This document shows positions 23,900 to 31,346 of a stretch of 31,347 nt of DNA, piece after piece. Made by a program: the position numbers and the translations under genes. Origin of the DNA: UMGS973 sp045599945 (GTDB taxonomy: Bacteria; Bacillota; Clostridia; Peptostreptococcales; Anaerovoracaceae); NCBI GenBank assembly GCA_045599945.1, contig JAZRWY010000091.1:1-31347 (forward strand), read 5' to 3'. Position 1 is the first letter of the stretch, and each line of letters opens with the position of its first letter. The notes under the pieces are model-generated. The model was not told the DNA's origin, searched no databases, and saw only the letters and a list, made by a program, of their open reading frames with translations.

Positions 23900-24384
23900 G
23901 TCATGGCGAGTCTGCCTTCCATAGAGACCTCCCGGATTCTCAACCGCCAGCCGGTCTCTATATATTATCACCCTTATCGGCGAATCTTCCGTATGTATGC
24001 TGTAATCCCTGTGTATCAGAGCATTTAGAATGAGTTCTCTTACTGCAGCCAGAGGATACTCCGGTCTATCTTCTCTCTTTCCATCACTTCCCACCATGAT
24101 GGAATTTTTCATGTTCCTCCTTACAAAAGCAAGCGCTTCATCAAGCATCTGCGGGATTGTGCCTGAAGATCCTGTACATCATGTACGCCTGCTGGTTCAA
24201 AGCCTTTTCTTTCATCCAGCCCAAAAACAATCACTCCACCCCCGGTCTGGTTTGAAAAGCTGGAAAAAGTATCATAGAGCCTCTCCGGAGTTCCCTTTGT
24301 GGCAGCCTTTACTTCCACGCCCTGCATCTCACATCTGTGATTTCTTATCTCTTCAATGAAAAGATCAAGTTCATATGGCATCAT
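23900..24384 (-). pseudogene. gutted AlbA_2/RecG-like ATP-binding transcriptional regulator
   Basis: Two out-of-frame pieces of one gene. The first (24384 down to about 24165, starting MMPYELDLFIEEIR) is the Schlafen/AlbA_2 domain with VEVKAATKGTPERLYDTFSS and GGGVIVFGLDERKG. After VQDLQ the frame shifts, and sequence that normally lies about 200 residues later resumes as TIPQMLDEALAFVRRNMK, AAVRELILNALIHRDYSIH and VENPGGLYGR (HATPase_c_4-type domain). An internal deletion with frame change removed the middle, and the 3' end is also lost beside the IS remnant. Intact relatives are about 450-500 residues and act as DNA-binding regulators, often linked to defence or stress. Surely inactive as a full-length protein. 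Confidence 0.75.
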
Positions 24385-24421
24385 CTCCCTTACCTCTCTT
24401 TCTTTTTCTTGAATTTTATCA

Positions 24422-24488
24422 TTTTTCAAAAGAAAGTTTAAGTTTTTCAAAACGCTTTTTGAAAAATACAAAAGGCTGTTTTGAAAAA
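24422..24488. repeat. four-copy TTTTTCAAAA element cluster
   Basis: Two direct copies (24422-24431, 24443-24452) and two inverted copies (TTTTGAAAAA at 24457-24466 and 24479-24488). The middle pair forms a perfect 10-bp palindrome with a CGCT loop. The outer pairs are spaced 21 and 22 bases, two helical turns. The cluster lies just upstream of the pseudogene start and runs into the terminator of the LRR gene. Probably the former operator of the broken regulator; this is inference. Confidence 0.5.
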
Positions 24489-24493
24489 CAGCC
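24466..24493 (-). terminator. terminator of the thioesterase-PPTase-LRR operon
   Basis: GGCTGTTTT and AAAACAGCC form a 9-bp stem with a very tight loop, followed on the minus strand by TTTTGTATTTTTC. It begins six bases after the LRR gene stop. Confidence 0.8.
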
Positions 24494-24498
24494 CTATG

Positions 24499-26154
24499 TC
24501 ATATTTTTATAAACTTTGCATCAAGCACTCTGCTGGTTCCGTATTCGTCTGACCATCTGTCATCGGTAGATACCAGTTTTCCAGCCTCATACCATCCAAG
24601 GAAATCAAAGCCGTTATCCGGATATGCATGGTAGCACTGCTCCCACTCTCCGGTCTCCTTCCACTGGGCGTTGTAGATCGGATTAAATTTAAGACCTACG
24701 CAGCCGCCTTCTCCTGCATGTACTTCAAGAGGAAGAAGGGTTTCCCTCTGAGGAGCATATGACCAGATGTCCTTCATCGGATTAAATGTTGCATTGAGAT
24801 GCCTCAGCTTAGGATTCATCCTTGTATCAAGTTCCTCAATGTGATTGTACTGGCAGTAGAAATACTTCAGCATATAGTTGAAAGAGAGGTCTATCTCATC
24901 AATCTCGTTATCGTTTACATAGAGCTCCACAAGCTCAGAATTCATGGCCACATTGATGGATTCAAGCCTGTTCATGCCTGCATCGATTCCCTGGCAGGAA
25001 GGCATCCCTGATACATCAATCTCCTTAAGCTCGTTATCCTGCACGCCGAATATCCTCATGGAAGGAAGATATCCTGTCTTGATCTCTTCTATCTGATTAT
25101 GGTATATGTCTACAAATACCATGTCCTCGCATTCCGTAAGGTCCAGAATTCCTGTAAGGCCGCAGGACCTCAGATATATCTCAAAGCTCTGGAGCGGATA
25201 TACATCCTTGTTGAATATCTCTATGCCAAAGCCTGTTATCCTGCCATCCTTTACTACTATGCCGGACGGTATCTCACTCTCTTCTTCTTTCTCAACCACA
25301 TCAAAGCTTCTATCCTTTGATGTGGAATCAAGCCTCCTTATGACCTTCTGATTCTCCTTTACCTTCTCGAGGTTGGTTGTTCCGTCTGAATCCTTCTGGT
25401 CAAAGAAATCCATGAGCCTTGATAGCGGCTTTACACTTTCAAGGTTTCTGAATCTGTCAGGAGCAAAGAATACACCATAGAAGAAGGCCTTCGTATTTTC
25501 TTCTCCCAGTGAATCAACAAAGAGCTTTGTGGAAACTCCTCCGTCCTCTACAAGGCCTCTTGCATACTCGTAGGTTTTCTCCCACTTGATTCTGAGAGCC
25601 TCACCCTTAAGTTCCGGGGAGTCCTTCTCCATGTCTATGAATGTGAGAAGGTTTGAGATGAAGATGTTGAATATGAGGTCTTCATCGGAAAGCTCCGCAT
25701 TCTTTGCAATCACTACAGGGCGTATGTCATCATACCAGCATGGAGGAAGCTTCATGTCAGAAAGACCTTCTGCCGCTCTGCAGTTTTCCTTAAACCTCTT
25801 GATATATTCCTCATAGAGGCCATCTTCCTTTTCAACTAGGCTATATATCTCATTTAAAAATGAGATGTGGTCATCAAAGTACATGTAGTCTGTAGTAAAG
25901 AGCGGAAGATTCTTGTAGTACGGCGTGATGGTGAAGGTGTCCATCTGCATATGTCCGTCATCCGGATTTGTCATGATCAGCAGATTTCCCACTCCATCTA
26001 TCTCAAACTGCCTTACCACATGCCTTCTTCCTGCTACTGCAAAATCCTTCAGCGCATCCTCTACAGGAATCTCTGTAACTTCATAGTACTTATCCAGCAG
26101 CGCAAGCCCTGCCCCTATTCTTCTATCTATCCTCTTTACGTTATCTTCATACAT
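24499..26154 (-). CDS. leucine-rich-repeat protein with novel N-terminal domain
   Basis: 551 residues, no signal peptide, so likely cytoplasmic. Residues 1-245 form a globular domain containing MQMDTFTITPYYKNLPLF, TTDYMYFDDHISFLNEIYSL, CWYDDIRPVV and SLGEENTKAFFYGVFFAPDR. I have seen this only in uncharacterised clostridial proteins. Its general pattern recalls ferredoxin-dependent bilin reductases, a weak resemblance. Residues 245-330 are a charged linker. Residues about 350-460 contain five LRR units of exactly 21 residues, each starting N-x-[ILM]-x-x-[IL] (NQIEEI, NELKEI, NRLESI, NEIDEI, NHIEEL). The last 40 residues (YPDNGFDFLGWYEAGK) resemble an InlB B-repeat end, normally a secreted-protein module. 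Start: ATG at 26154 with TAGGAG upstream, 12 bases after the PPTase gene. Confidence 0.75.
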   Translation of the reverse strand: MYEDNVKRIDRRIGAGLALLDKYYEVTEIPVEDALKDFAVAGRRHVVRQFEIDGVGNLLIMTNPDDGHMQMDTFTITPYYKNLPLFTTDYMYFDDHISFLNEIYSLVEKEDGLYEEYIKRFKENCRAAEGLSDMKLPPCWYDDIRPVVIAKNAELSDEDLIFNIFISNLLTFIDMEKDSPELKGEALRIKWEKTYEYARGLVEDGGVSTKLFVDSLGEENTKAFFYGVFFAPDRFRNLESVKPLSRLMDFFDQKDSDGTTNLEKVKENQKVIRRLDSTSKDRSFDVVEKEEESEIPSGIVVKDGRITGFGIEIFNKDVYPLQSFEIYLRSCGLTGILDLTECEDMVFVDIYHNQIEEIKTGYLPSMRIFGVQDNELKEIDVSGMPSCQGIDAGMNRLESINVAMNSELVELYVNDNEIDEIDLSFNYMLKYFYCQYNHIEELDTRMNPKLRHLNATFNPMKDIWSYAPQRETLLPLEVHAGEGGCVGLKFNPIYNAQWKETGEWEQCYHAYPDNGFDFLGWYEAGKLVSTDDRWSDEYGTSRVLDAKFIKI

Positions 26155-26166
26155 GTTTTCACTCTC

Positions 26167-26817
26167 CTACTCAAAATGTATTTCCAGAAGCTCCGGCTTG
26201 TCGCTGCTTCTCATGCAGCAGCTGGCCCTGTAGCCCTCATTCATGGCAAGCTCATGGAAGAACCATTCAGGCGCTCCCTTCACATGGATATTATCTCTCA
26301 TCACCATCTCAAAGGATGATAGCGGCCTTCTGAAGCCCTCTCCTGTAGCCTTCATGAAACTCTCTTTCAGGGTCCATATCCTGAAAAAGGAATCCTGCGG
26401 GTCTTCGCTTTCTCTGATGTACGCATCCTCAGAGGCCGCAAAAAACCTCTTTGAAAGCTTAAGATCCATCTCTCTTATCTTCTCCATATCGCATCCGCAG
26501 GTCTCTCCTCCCATGATGCACATGGCCATCTCACCTGAATGGGACAGATTAAAGTGCACATCGGGATGCTCTAAAAGACAAGGCTTTCCACCGTGTGCTA
26601 TCTCGGCATCGCCAATCTCCAGATCCTTCAGTGCCCGGTAGAGAAGATATCCCGCTCCAAGGGATAGCCTCTTATCCTTATCTAACTTCATCCTGTCTAT
26701 CTTTTCTTTTCTGTACTGAGGCATAAGCGCATATGCACTTCTAAACTTTTCTTCGTCTTCAAAGATAGACACATTCATGTAATATATCCTGGTCTGCATC
26801 TTCAACACCTTTTTCAT
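26167..26817 (-). CDS. Sfp-type 4'-phosphopantetheinyl transferase
   Basis: 216 residues. It transfers phosphopantetheine from CoA to a carrier-protein serine. Family motifs: KPCLLEHPDVHFNLSHSG (78-95), metal-binding GCDMEKI with D110 and E112, and FFRIWTLKESFMKATG (144-159) with W148, K151, E152 and K156. The Sfp-like size suggests action on secondary-metabolite or broad carrier proteins, though no NRPS/PKS is in the window. The start ATG at 26817 overlaps the thioesterase stop by four bases. An in-frame ATG at 26799, preceded by AAGGTG, is an alternative start. Confidence 0.85.
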   Translation of the reverse strand: MKKVLKMQTRIYYMNVSIFEDEEKFRSAYALMPQYRKEKIDRMKLDKDKRLSLGAGYLLYRALKDLEIGDAEIAHGGKPCLLEHPDVHFNLSHSGEMAMCIMGGETCGCDMEKIREMDLKLSKRFFAASEDAYIRESEDPQDSFFRIWTLKESFMKATGEGFRRPLSSFEMVMRDNIHVKGAPEWFFHELAMNEGYRASCCMRSSDKPELLEIHFE

Positions 26818-27209
26818 ATGTGTGTACCTGTCGCCATTACCACGGCTATGTCAGTGCCACGCTCATCCGTCACCTTCATCTCATAGAAACAGTTCTTCTT
26901 TCCGTCCTTCCGTCTTGCTGCCTCACATATGAGCCTCTTCCCCTTCACAGGATTCAGGAAGCTTATGTTGCTCGAAGCAGTCACTGTAAGGCTATCTGAA
27001 GATGAATTTCCGGCCACTGCAAAAGTAAAGTCTGCCAGAGTAAATATTACGCCGCCCATGACATTACCTGCCGCATTCATGTGCTTCTTCTCTATCTCAA
27101 GGCTGCAGACCGCTCTGCCGTCCTCTACCTCGTCTATATGTATTCCCGCTGTTTCCATGGCAAAGATGTCTCCTCTGAAGAACTCTCTTGCCTCATTAAG
27201 ATTCATCAT
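26814..27209 (-). CDS. PaaI-family hotdog thioesterase
   Basis: 131 residues. The characteristic HMNAAGNVMGGVIFTLAD stretch (43-60) carries the PaaI-type HxNxxGxxxGG motif and the D60 catalytic-base position. It is followed by the ASSNISFLNPVKGKRLICEA sheet segment. It hydrolyses small aryl- or acyl-CoA thioesters; the substrate is unknown. Start: ATG at 27209 with AAGGAG nine bases upstream (a second ATG follows immediately). It is the first gene of the operon with the PPTase and LRR protein. Thioester chemistry links it logically to the PPTase. Confidence 0.85.
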   Translation of the reverse strand: MMNLNEAREFFRGDIFAMETAGIHIDEVEDGRAVCSLEIEKKHMNAAGNVMGGVIFTLADFTFAVAGNSSSDSLTVTASSNISFLNPVKGKRLICEAARRKDGKKNCFYEMKVTDERGTDIAVVMATGTHI

Positions 27210-27233
27210 GTCATCGTCTCCTTCTACCCCTTC

Positions 27234-27262
27234 ATTTTACAACAAAATATGCTGTCAGGCAA
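27234..27262 (-). promoter_or_regulatory. promoter of the thioesterase-PPTase-LRR operon
   Basis: On the minus strand TTGCCT (27257-27262) and TAAAAT (27234-27239), spacing 17. The -35 box shares its first two bases with the T-tract of the upstream sstT terminator. Confidence 0.6.
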
Positions 27263-27294
27263 AAAAACATGGAAGAGGCTAAGCCTCTTCCATG
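27261..27294 (-). terminator. terminator of sstT
   Basis: CATGGAAGAGGCT (27268-27280) and AGCCTCTTCCATG (27282-27294) are perfect inverted repeats, giving a very stable stem. On the minus strand seven T follow. It lies 15 bases after the sstT stop. Confidence 0.9.
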
Positions 27295-27309
27295 AGATTT
27301 CCAGATCTT

Positions 27310-28548
27310 TTACCGCTCAACAGGGTTTCCCTTCTTTTCCTCTTTTCTCTTTTCTCTATATTCTGCAGTTGCTGTAAATACAACGTCTGTGGATGAGTTG
27401 AGAGCAGTTTCGCAGGAGTCCTGAACAACTCCGATGATGAAACCAACACCAACAACTTCCATTGCGATATCTACCGGAATGCCGAACAGTGAGCATGCAA
27501 GCGGAATCAGAAGAAGTGATCCGCCGGCTACACCGGAGGCTCCGCATGCAGATGCTGCGGAAAGTACGCAAAGGATGATTGCAGAAAGCGGATTGACTGC
27601 AATGCCAAGTGCATGTGCTGCAGCCAGTGATAATACAGAGATGGTTACAGCTGCGCCGCCCATGTTGATGGTTGCGCCAAGCGGAATGGAAATGCCGTAA
27701 GTATCCTTGTTCAGACCAAGCTCTTCGCAAAGTCCCATGTTTACAGGGATGTTTGCAGCCGATGATCTTGTAAAGAATGCCGTAATACCGGAATCCTTCA
27801 GACATCTGAGAATGAGAGGATATGGATTTCTTCTGCATGCGATGAATACGATGATCGGATTGATAACCAATGCATCAAATACCATTACGCCAACCAGAAG
27901 GATGATGATTGCGCCATAGGATTTCAGTCCGTCGAAACCGGTGGTTGCAACGGAGTTAAATACCAGACCCATGATTCCAAGCGGAGCAAACTTGATGACC
28001 CAGCGAACCATGGTGGAGAGTGCGTCTGCCACGTCCTGAACAAATCCCTTGGTTGTATCGGAAGCATGCTTTAATGCAAAGCCAAGGACAAGCGCCCATG
28101 CCAATACGCCCAGGAAGTTTGCATTCATCAATGCGTCTACAGGATTTGCTACCAGATTGCTCAGCAGCGTATTCAATACTTCGCTGATGCCTTCCGGCGG
28201 TGTTACATCTCCGGTATCTGCTGTTGCAAGAACCATTGCAGGCTTAAAGATAAAGCTTGCAATTACTGCAATGGTACCTGCCATGAGTGTTCCAACCAGG
28301 TAAAGTACGATAACAGTTTTCATGTTTGTCTTCTGACCCTTCTTGTGCTGACAGATTGCTGACATGACAAGGAAGAGAACAAGAATCGGTGCTACAGCCT
28401 TTAAGGCCTTTACAAACAGGTCTCCAAGGATTGCGATCGGTGCCAGCTGATCCGGCGCTATCATCGCAAGGATGATACCGATAATCAGTCCTATGATGAT
28501 CTGTTTCACAAGGCTTAAGCTATTCCAGGCTTTTGCTATGCTTTTCAT
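27310..28548 (-). CDS. sstT: serine/threonine:sodium symporter
   Basis: 412 residues, DAACS (glutamate-type) transporter with about eight membrane helices plus re-entrant hairpins. It is closest to SstT: the N-terminus SLVKQIIIGLIIGIILAMIAP, the conserved FTRSSAANIPVNMGLCEELG hairpin, SIPLGATINMGGAAVTISVL, and a short basic C-terminal tail. Imports L-serine and L-threonine with sodium. Start: ATG at 28548 with a GGAG-type site upstream. The gene is monocistronic, with its own promoter and terminator. Together with the ThrE-type exporter it suggests active handling of these amino acids, which are fermentable by many anaerobes. Confidence 0.92.
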   Translation of the reverse strand: MKSIAKAWNSLSLVKQIIIGLIIGIILAMIAPDQLAPIAILGDLFVKALKAVAPILVLFLVMSAICQHKKGQKTNMKTVIVLYLVGTLMAGTIAVIASFIFKPAMVLATADTGDVTPPEGISEVLNTLLSNLVANPVDALMNANFLGVLAWALVLGFALKHASDTTKGFVQDVADALSTMVRWVIKFAPLGIMGLVFNSVATTGFDGLKSYGAIIILLVGVMVFDALVINPIIVFIACRRNPYPLILRCLKDSGITAFFTRSSAANIPVNMGLCEELGLNKDTYGISIPLGATINMGGAAVTISVLSLAAAHALGIAVNPLSAIILCVLSAASACGASGVAGGSLLLIPLACSLFGIPVDIAMEVVGVGFIIGVVQDSCETALNSSTDVVFTATAEYREKRKEEKKGNPVER

Positions 28549-28591
28549 GATTTTCTCCTTTATTCTATGAAATATTAGATCATTACATTTT

Positions 28592-28607
28592 GTTCAAATA
28601 TTAGAAC
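28592..28607. promoter_or_regulatory. palindromic operator candidate at the sstT start
   Basis: GTTCAAATATTAGAAC is a 16-bp palindrome with one mismatched pair, starting right beside the predicted sstT transcription start (about 28608). Its core AAATATTAGA is repeated at 28570-28579. A repressor bound here would block sstT. The regulator is unknown. Confidence 0.4.
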
Positions 28608-28614
28608 AATTTCC

Positions 28615-28643
28615 ATTTTACAACGGTCTTCGGCTTCCGTCAA
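28615..28643 (-). promoter_or_regulatory. sigma-A-type promoter of sstT
   Basis: TTGACG (28638-28643) and TAAAAT (28615-28620) on the minus strand, 17-base spacing. Confidence 0.75.
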
Positions 28644-28716
28644 TTGAAAAGACGCCGCATTGGAGAATAAGTGCAAAAAATGTTCATCTTTTTTTGTTTT
28701 CCGTTAATTTTTGTTG

Positions 28717-28745
28717 TTTACATACAAATATTTTTGTGATATTAT
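28717..28745 (+). promoter_or_regulatory. promoter of the CoA-transferase gene
   Basis: TTTACA (28717-28722) and TATTAT (28740-28745) with 17-base spacing and a TGA extension before the -10. Initiation is about 30 bases before the start codon. The 28644-28716 stretch between the two divergent promoters holds nothing else I can recognise. Confidence 0.7.
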
Positions 28746-28781
28746 GTTGAAGTCACACAAAGACAATGGAGGAAACAAAGA

Positions 28782-30122
28782 ATGGATCAGAAGTTATTAG
28801 ACAAATTTGTCACAGCAGAAGAAGCCTGCGCCGTCGTGAGGGACGGTGACAGAGTATCGTACGGTTTTGCATACACTCTCCCGCATGCACTCGACCATGC
28901 AATGGCTGAAAAGCTTAGGAGAGGAGACGTTAAGGGACTGGAATTCGTAGGAATCCTAAACTTAAGCGTACCGGAAGTATACACTGCCACCGAGGATAAT
29001 TCCCAGGCAAGATTTGCCAGTGCATTCTACAGCGGCATCAACAGAAAGATGATGGAAAATGGAAGAGAGTGGTTCATCCCGATGCACTTCTCAGAATCGG
29101 CAGGCTACTGGAGAAACATCAGACCATGCGACGTACTGATGATTCAGGTAGGCCCGATGGATGAAGAAGGATACTTCAATCTCGGACCTATTGTAACAGA
29201 TACATGGGGCTATGCAGATCAGGCAAGAAGCATCGTTCTGGAAGTCAATACCAACATGCCATATGCACACGGCATAGAAAACAAAATTCATATTTCACAG
29301 GTAGATTTCGTCGTTGAAGGAAACAACCCTCCAATCGAAGAGATCCCTAACGCTCCAGATAATCCAATCGACAGTGCAATTGCAAGACTCATCGTGGACA
29401 GAGTTGGCAGCGGAAGCACCCTGCAGTTCGGCATCGGTTCCGTTCCAAACTGCGCAGGAAACTTCCTTGCAGAATCAGACGTAAAGAATCTTCACTGCCA
29501 CACAGAGATGATGACAGAGGCATATGTGAGCCTGTATAACAGCGGAAAGCTTACCGGTCTTGAGCAGAGCAGGATGAAAGGAACTGCTGCCTATACATTC
29601 GGCGGCGGCACAAAAGCTCTCTACGACCTGATCGATGACAACCCGTTCTTTGCTGTTACACCTGTAGACTATGTCAACGACTCTTCTGTCATTGCAAGCA
29701 TTGACAAATTTGTATCCATCAACAGTTTCGTAGAAATAGACCTTTATGGACAGGTATGTTCCGAATCCGTAGGACCGAAGCACATCTCAGGTTCAGGCGG
29801 ACAGCTTGACTTCGTTACAGGCGCATACCGGTCAAAGGACGGACAGAGCTTCCTTTGCTCACATTCCGCAAAGAAGATGAAGGACGGCACACTGAAGTCC
29901 TGCATCAATCCGTTCCTGAATCCAGGTGCAATCGTAACAGTGCCAAGAGCTTCCGCGCACATGATTGTAACGGAATACGGCATTGCAAATCTCAAGGGCC
30001 TTTCCACATGGGAGCGGGCTGAAAACCTGATCAACATCGCCCATCCGGATTTCAGAGAGCAGCTCATCCAGGATGCAGAAAAACTCGGCATCTGGTGTAA
30101 TACAAGCAAATGTACATGGTAA
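28782..30122 (+). CDS. acetyl-CoA hydrolase/transferase family CoA-transferase (butyryl-CoA:acetate or 4-hydroxybutyrate type)
   Basis: 446 residues, the size of clostridial butyryl-CoA:acetate (But) and 4-hydroxybutyrate CoA-transferases. It moves CoA between an acyl-CoA and acetate through a glutamyl-CoA intermediate. The predicted catalytic glutamate is E242 in HCHTEMMTEAYV. The oxyanion and CoA-binding features LQFGIGSVPNCAGNFL and ISGSGGQLDFVTGAYRSKDG are present. Start: ATG at 28782 with GGAGG eight bases upstream. The gene stands alone with its own promoter and terminator, and no butyrate-pathway genes are adjacent, so the acyl substrate (butyrate, 4-hydroxybutyrate, propionate or another) is open. 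It likely yields short-chain fatty acid end products. Confidence 0.85.
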   Translation: MDQKLLDKFVTAEEACAVVRDGDRVSYGFAYTLPHALDHAMAEKLRRGDVKGLEFVGILNLSVPEVYTATEDNSQARFASAFYSGINRKMMENGREWFIPMHFSESAGYWRNIRPCDVLMIQVGPMDEEGYFNLGPIVTDTWGYADQARSIVLEVNTNMPYAHGIENKIHISQVDFVVEGNNPPIEEIPNAPDNPIDSAIARLIVDRVGSGSTLQFGIGSVPNCAGNFLAESDVKNLHCHTEMMTEAYVSLYNSGKLTGLEQSRMKGTAAYTFGGGTKALYDLIDDNPFFAVTPVDYVNDSSVIASIDKFVSINSFVEIDLYGQVCSESVGPKHISGSGGQLDFVTGAYRSKDGQSFLCSHSAKKMKDGTLKSCINPFLNPGAIVTVPRASAHMIVTEYGIANLKGLSTWERAENLINIAHPDFREQLIQDAEKLGIWCNTSKCTW

Positions 30123-30127
30123 ATCAA

Positions 30128-30157
30128 AGAGCAGGCCGGCGGCCTGCTCTCTTTTTT
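30128..30157 (+). terminator. terminator of the CoA-transferase gene
   Basis: AGAGCAGGCC and GGCCTGCTCT form a perfect 10-bp stem with a 3-base loop and are followed by CTTTTTT. It may also stop the convergent gene from the right, though the minus-strand tail (TTTGATTT) is weaker. Confidence 0.92.
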
Positions 30158-30167
30158 CGTTCATTTC

Positions 30168-31133
30168 CTATTTGTAGTTATAGAAGCTGGAATGTCCATA
30201 GACCTCACTGTTGTGTAACTTTCCGCCCTGCTTGATAACCGGAACGATGGTTACATAGTATGTCTTTTTCTTCTTCAGCTTGCTCTTACCCATCTTTGTG
30301 ATGCTGTAAGTTGTATATTTGCCCTTCTTCGGGCTTACAGCCTTGGTATATTTTCCCTTGGACTTGCTGGATGTACTTACATAAATCTTATATTTTGTAA
30401 CACCTGCAACGCCTTTCAGCTTGAGCTTGCAGCCCTTCTTCTTTGAAGAAGAGGAAATCTTTCCGTATACGTTATCGAAATATCTCAGACTGCTCCATGC
30501 GCCGTAGCATGTCTTTCCTGTGGAAGGATTCTTGTAATATGCTCTTACACGGTACATGTATGCTGTATTCTTCGCAATGCTCATTGCGGATGAATAGGAA
30601 TAGAATGTGTTCGATGATTTTACCTTGTTTCCGCTGACTGTACGGATTTCAGCCTGACATCCTGATGCATACTGCGGCGTAGCAGTCTGGATGAATGCAG
30701 AATTGGAATATACACCGGATAATCCGAAGGAGGACTTCGCCATGGATGCCGGTGTCGTATTGATGTATGTATATCCTACATATGCATCTCCCCGCGGCTC
30801 CTCTGTTGCAGGATCCTGCGTGCTGTAATAGTATTTATAGTACAGCTGGAATGTCTTTGCATAGCCTGTCGGCAGATTATGGATGGTTGCAGCTCTTGCA
30901 GCCGGATTGGTTGATTTCCATAAAACTGCGCCTGTGCTGCCATCTTTAATATACCATAATACCGGCTGGTCAGTAAGAGATGGCACATTCCACTGCAGAG
31001 AAACGCCTGTTGCGTTATAGCCGGTCTGCTTGAAATACTGCTCTCCTGTATCTGCATAAGCACTTACTGCAGCAAAAGCCATGCAGGTGAGGGATAATGT
31101 CAGCACAACCAGCACTTTCGTGATTTTCTTCAT
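30168..31133 (-). CDS. secreted protein with fibronectin-III-like domains
   Basis: 321 residues. A signal peptide is clear: KK start, hydrophobic core to about residue 22, and AYA|DT cleavage after A27. Residues 30-125 and 135-220 look like two beta-sandwich units (YNATGVSLQWNVPS, TYMYRVRAYYKNPSTGK). Residues 225-321 form a very Lys/Ser-rich third unit with KVAGVTKYKIYVST-like and KKKKTYYVTIVPV strands, as in fibronectin type III. It has no LPXTG, SLH or choline-binding anchor, so it is released or held by charge. Function is unknown; adhesion or polymer binding is typical of such proteins. Start: ATG at 31133 with AAAGGAG upstream. Confidence 0.75.
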   Translation of the reverse strand: MKKITKVLVVLTLSLTCMAFAAVSAYADTGEQYFKQTGYNATGVSLQWNVPSLTDQPVLWYIKDGSTGAVLWKSTNPAARAATIHNLPTGYAKTFQLYYKYYYSTQDPATEEPRGDAYVGYTYINTTPASMAKSSFGLSGVYSNSAFIQTATPQYASGCQAEIRTVSGNKVKSSNTFYSYSSAMSIAKNTAYMYRVRAYYKNPSTGKTCYGAWSSLRYFDNVYGKISSSSKKKGCKLKLKGVAGVTKYKIYVSTSSKSKGKYTKAVSPKKGKYTTYSITKMGKSKLKKKKTYYVTIVPVIKQGGKLHNSEVYGHSSFYNYK

Positions 31134-31178
31134 TATTACTCCTTTCTTAATCTTAATAAATAATCCTCTAATAGTTTC

Positions 31179-31207
31179 AGTATATCCCTAAAAGTTTCAT
31201 TTGTCTA
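31179..31207 (-). promoter_or_regulatory. promoter of the secreted-protein gene
   Basis: On the minus strand TAGACA (31202-31207) and TATACT (31179-31184), each 5 of 6 to consensus, spacing 17. The leader would be about 40 bases. Confidence 0.65.
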
Positions 31208-31262
31208 GCCGTTTTGGTTTTCCTGATTGCGTCAAGTTCTTGTAGGTTAAAAGTTTAGACAC

Positions 31263-31346
31263 CTATCCTGTAGAATTGCTCCCATTTACTGGATTAGGAT
31301 TTAAATCACAATGTTTAGTTTGATTGTTGCCTGCTTTCTGGCTGTA
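31263..31346 (-). other. open frame entering from the right edge, possible gene or IS end
   Basis: On the minus strand a frame open from the window edge runs 27 codons to TAG at 31263-31265. It is Asn-rich. The sequence after it (GTGTCTAAACTTTTAACC) recalls the terminus of some Firmicute insertion sequences. Too little is visible to decide. Nothing else is recognisable in 31208-31262. Confidence 0.2.
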
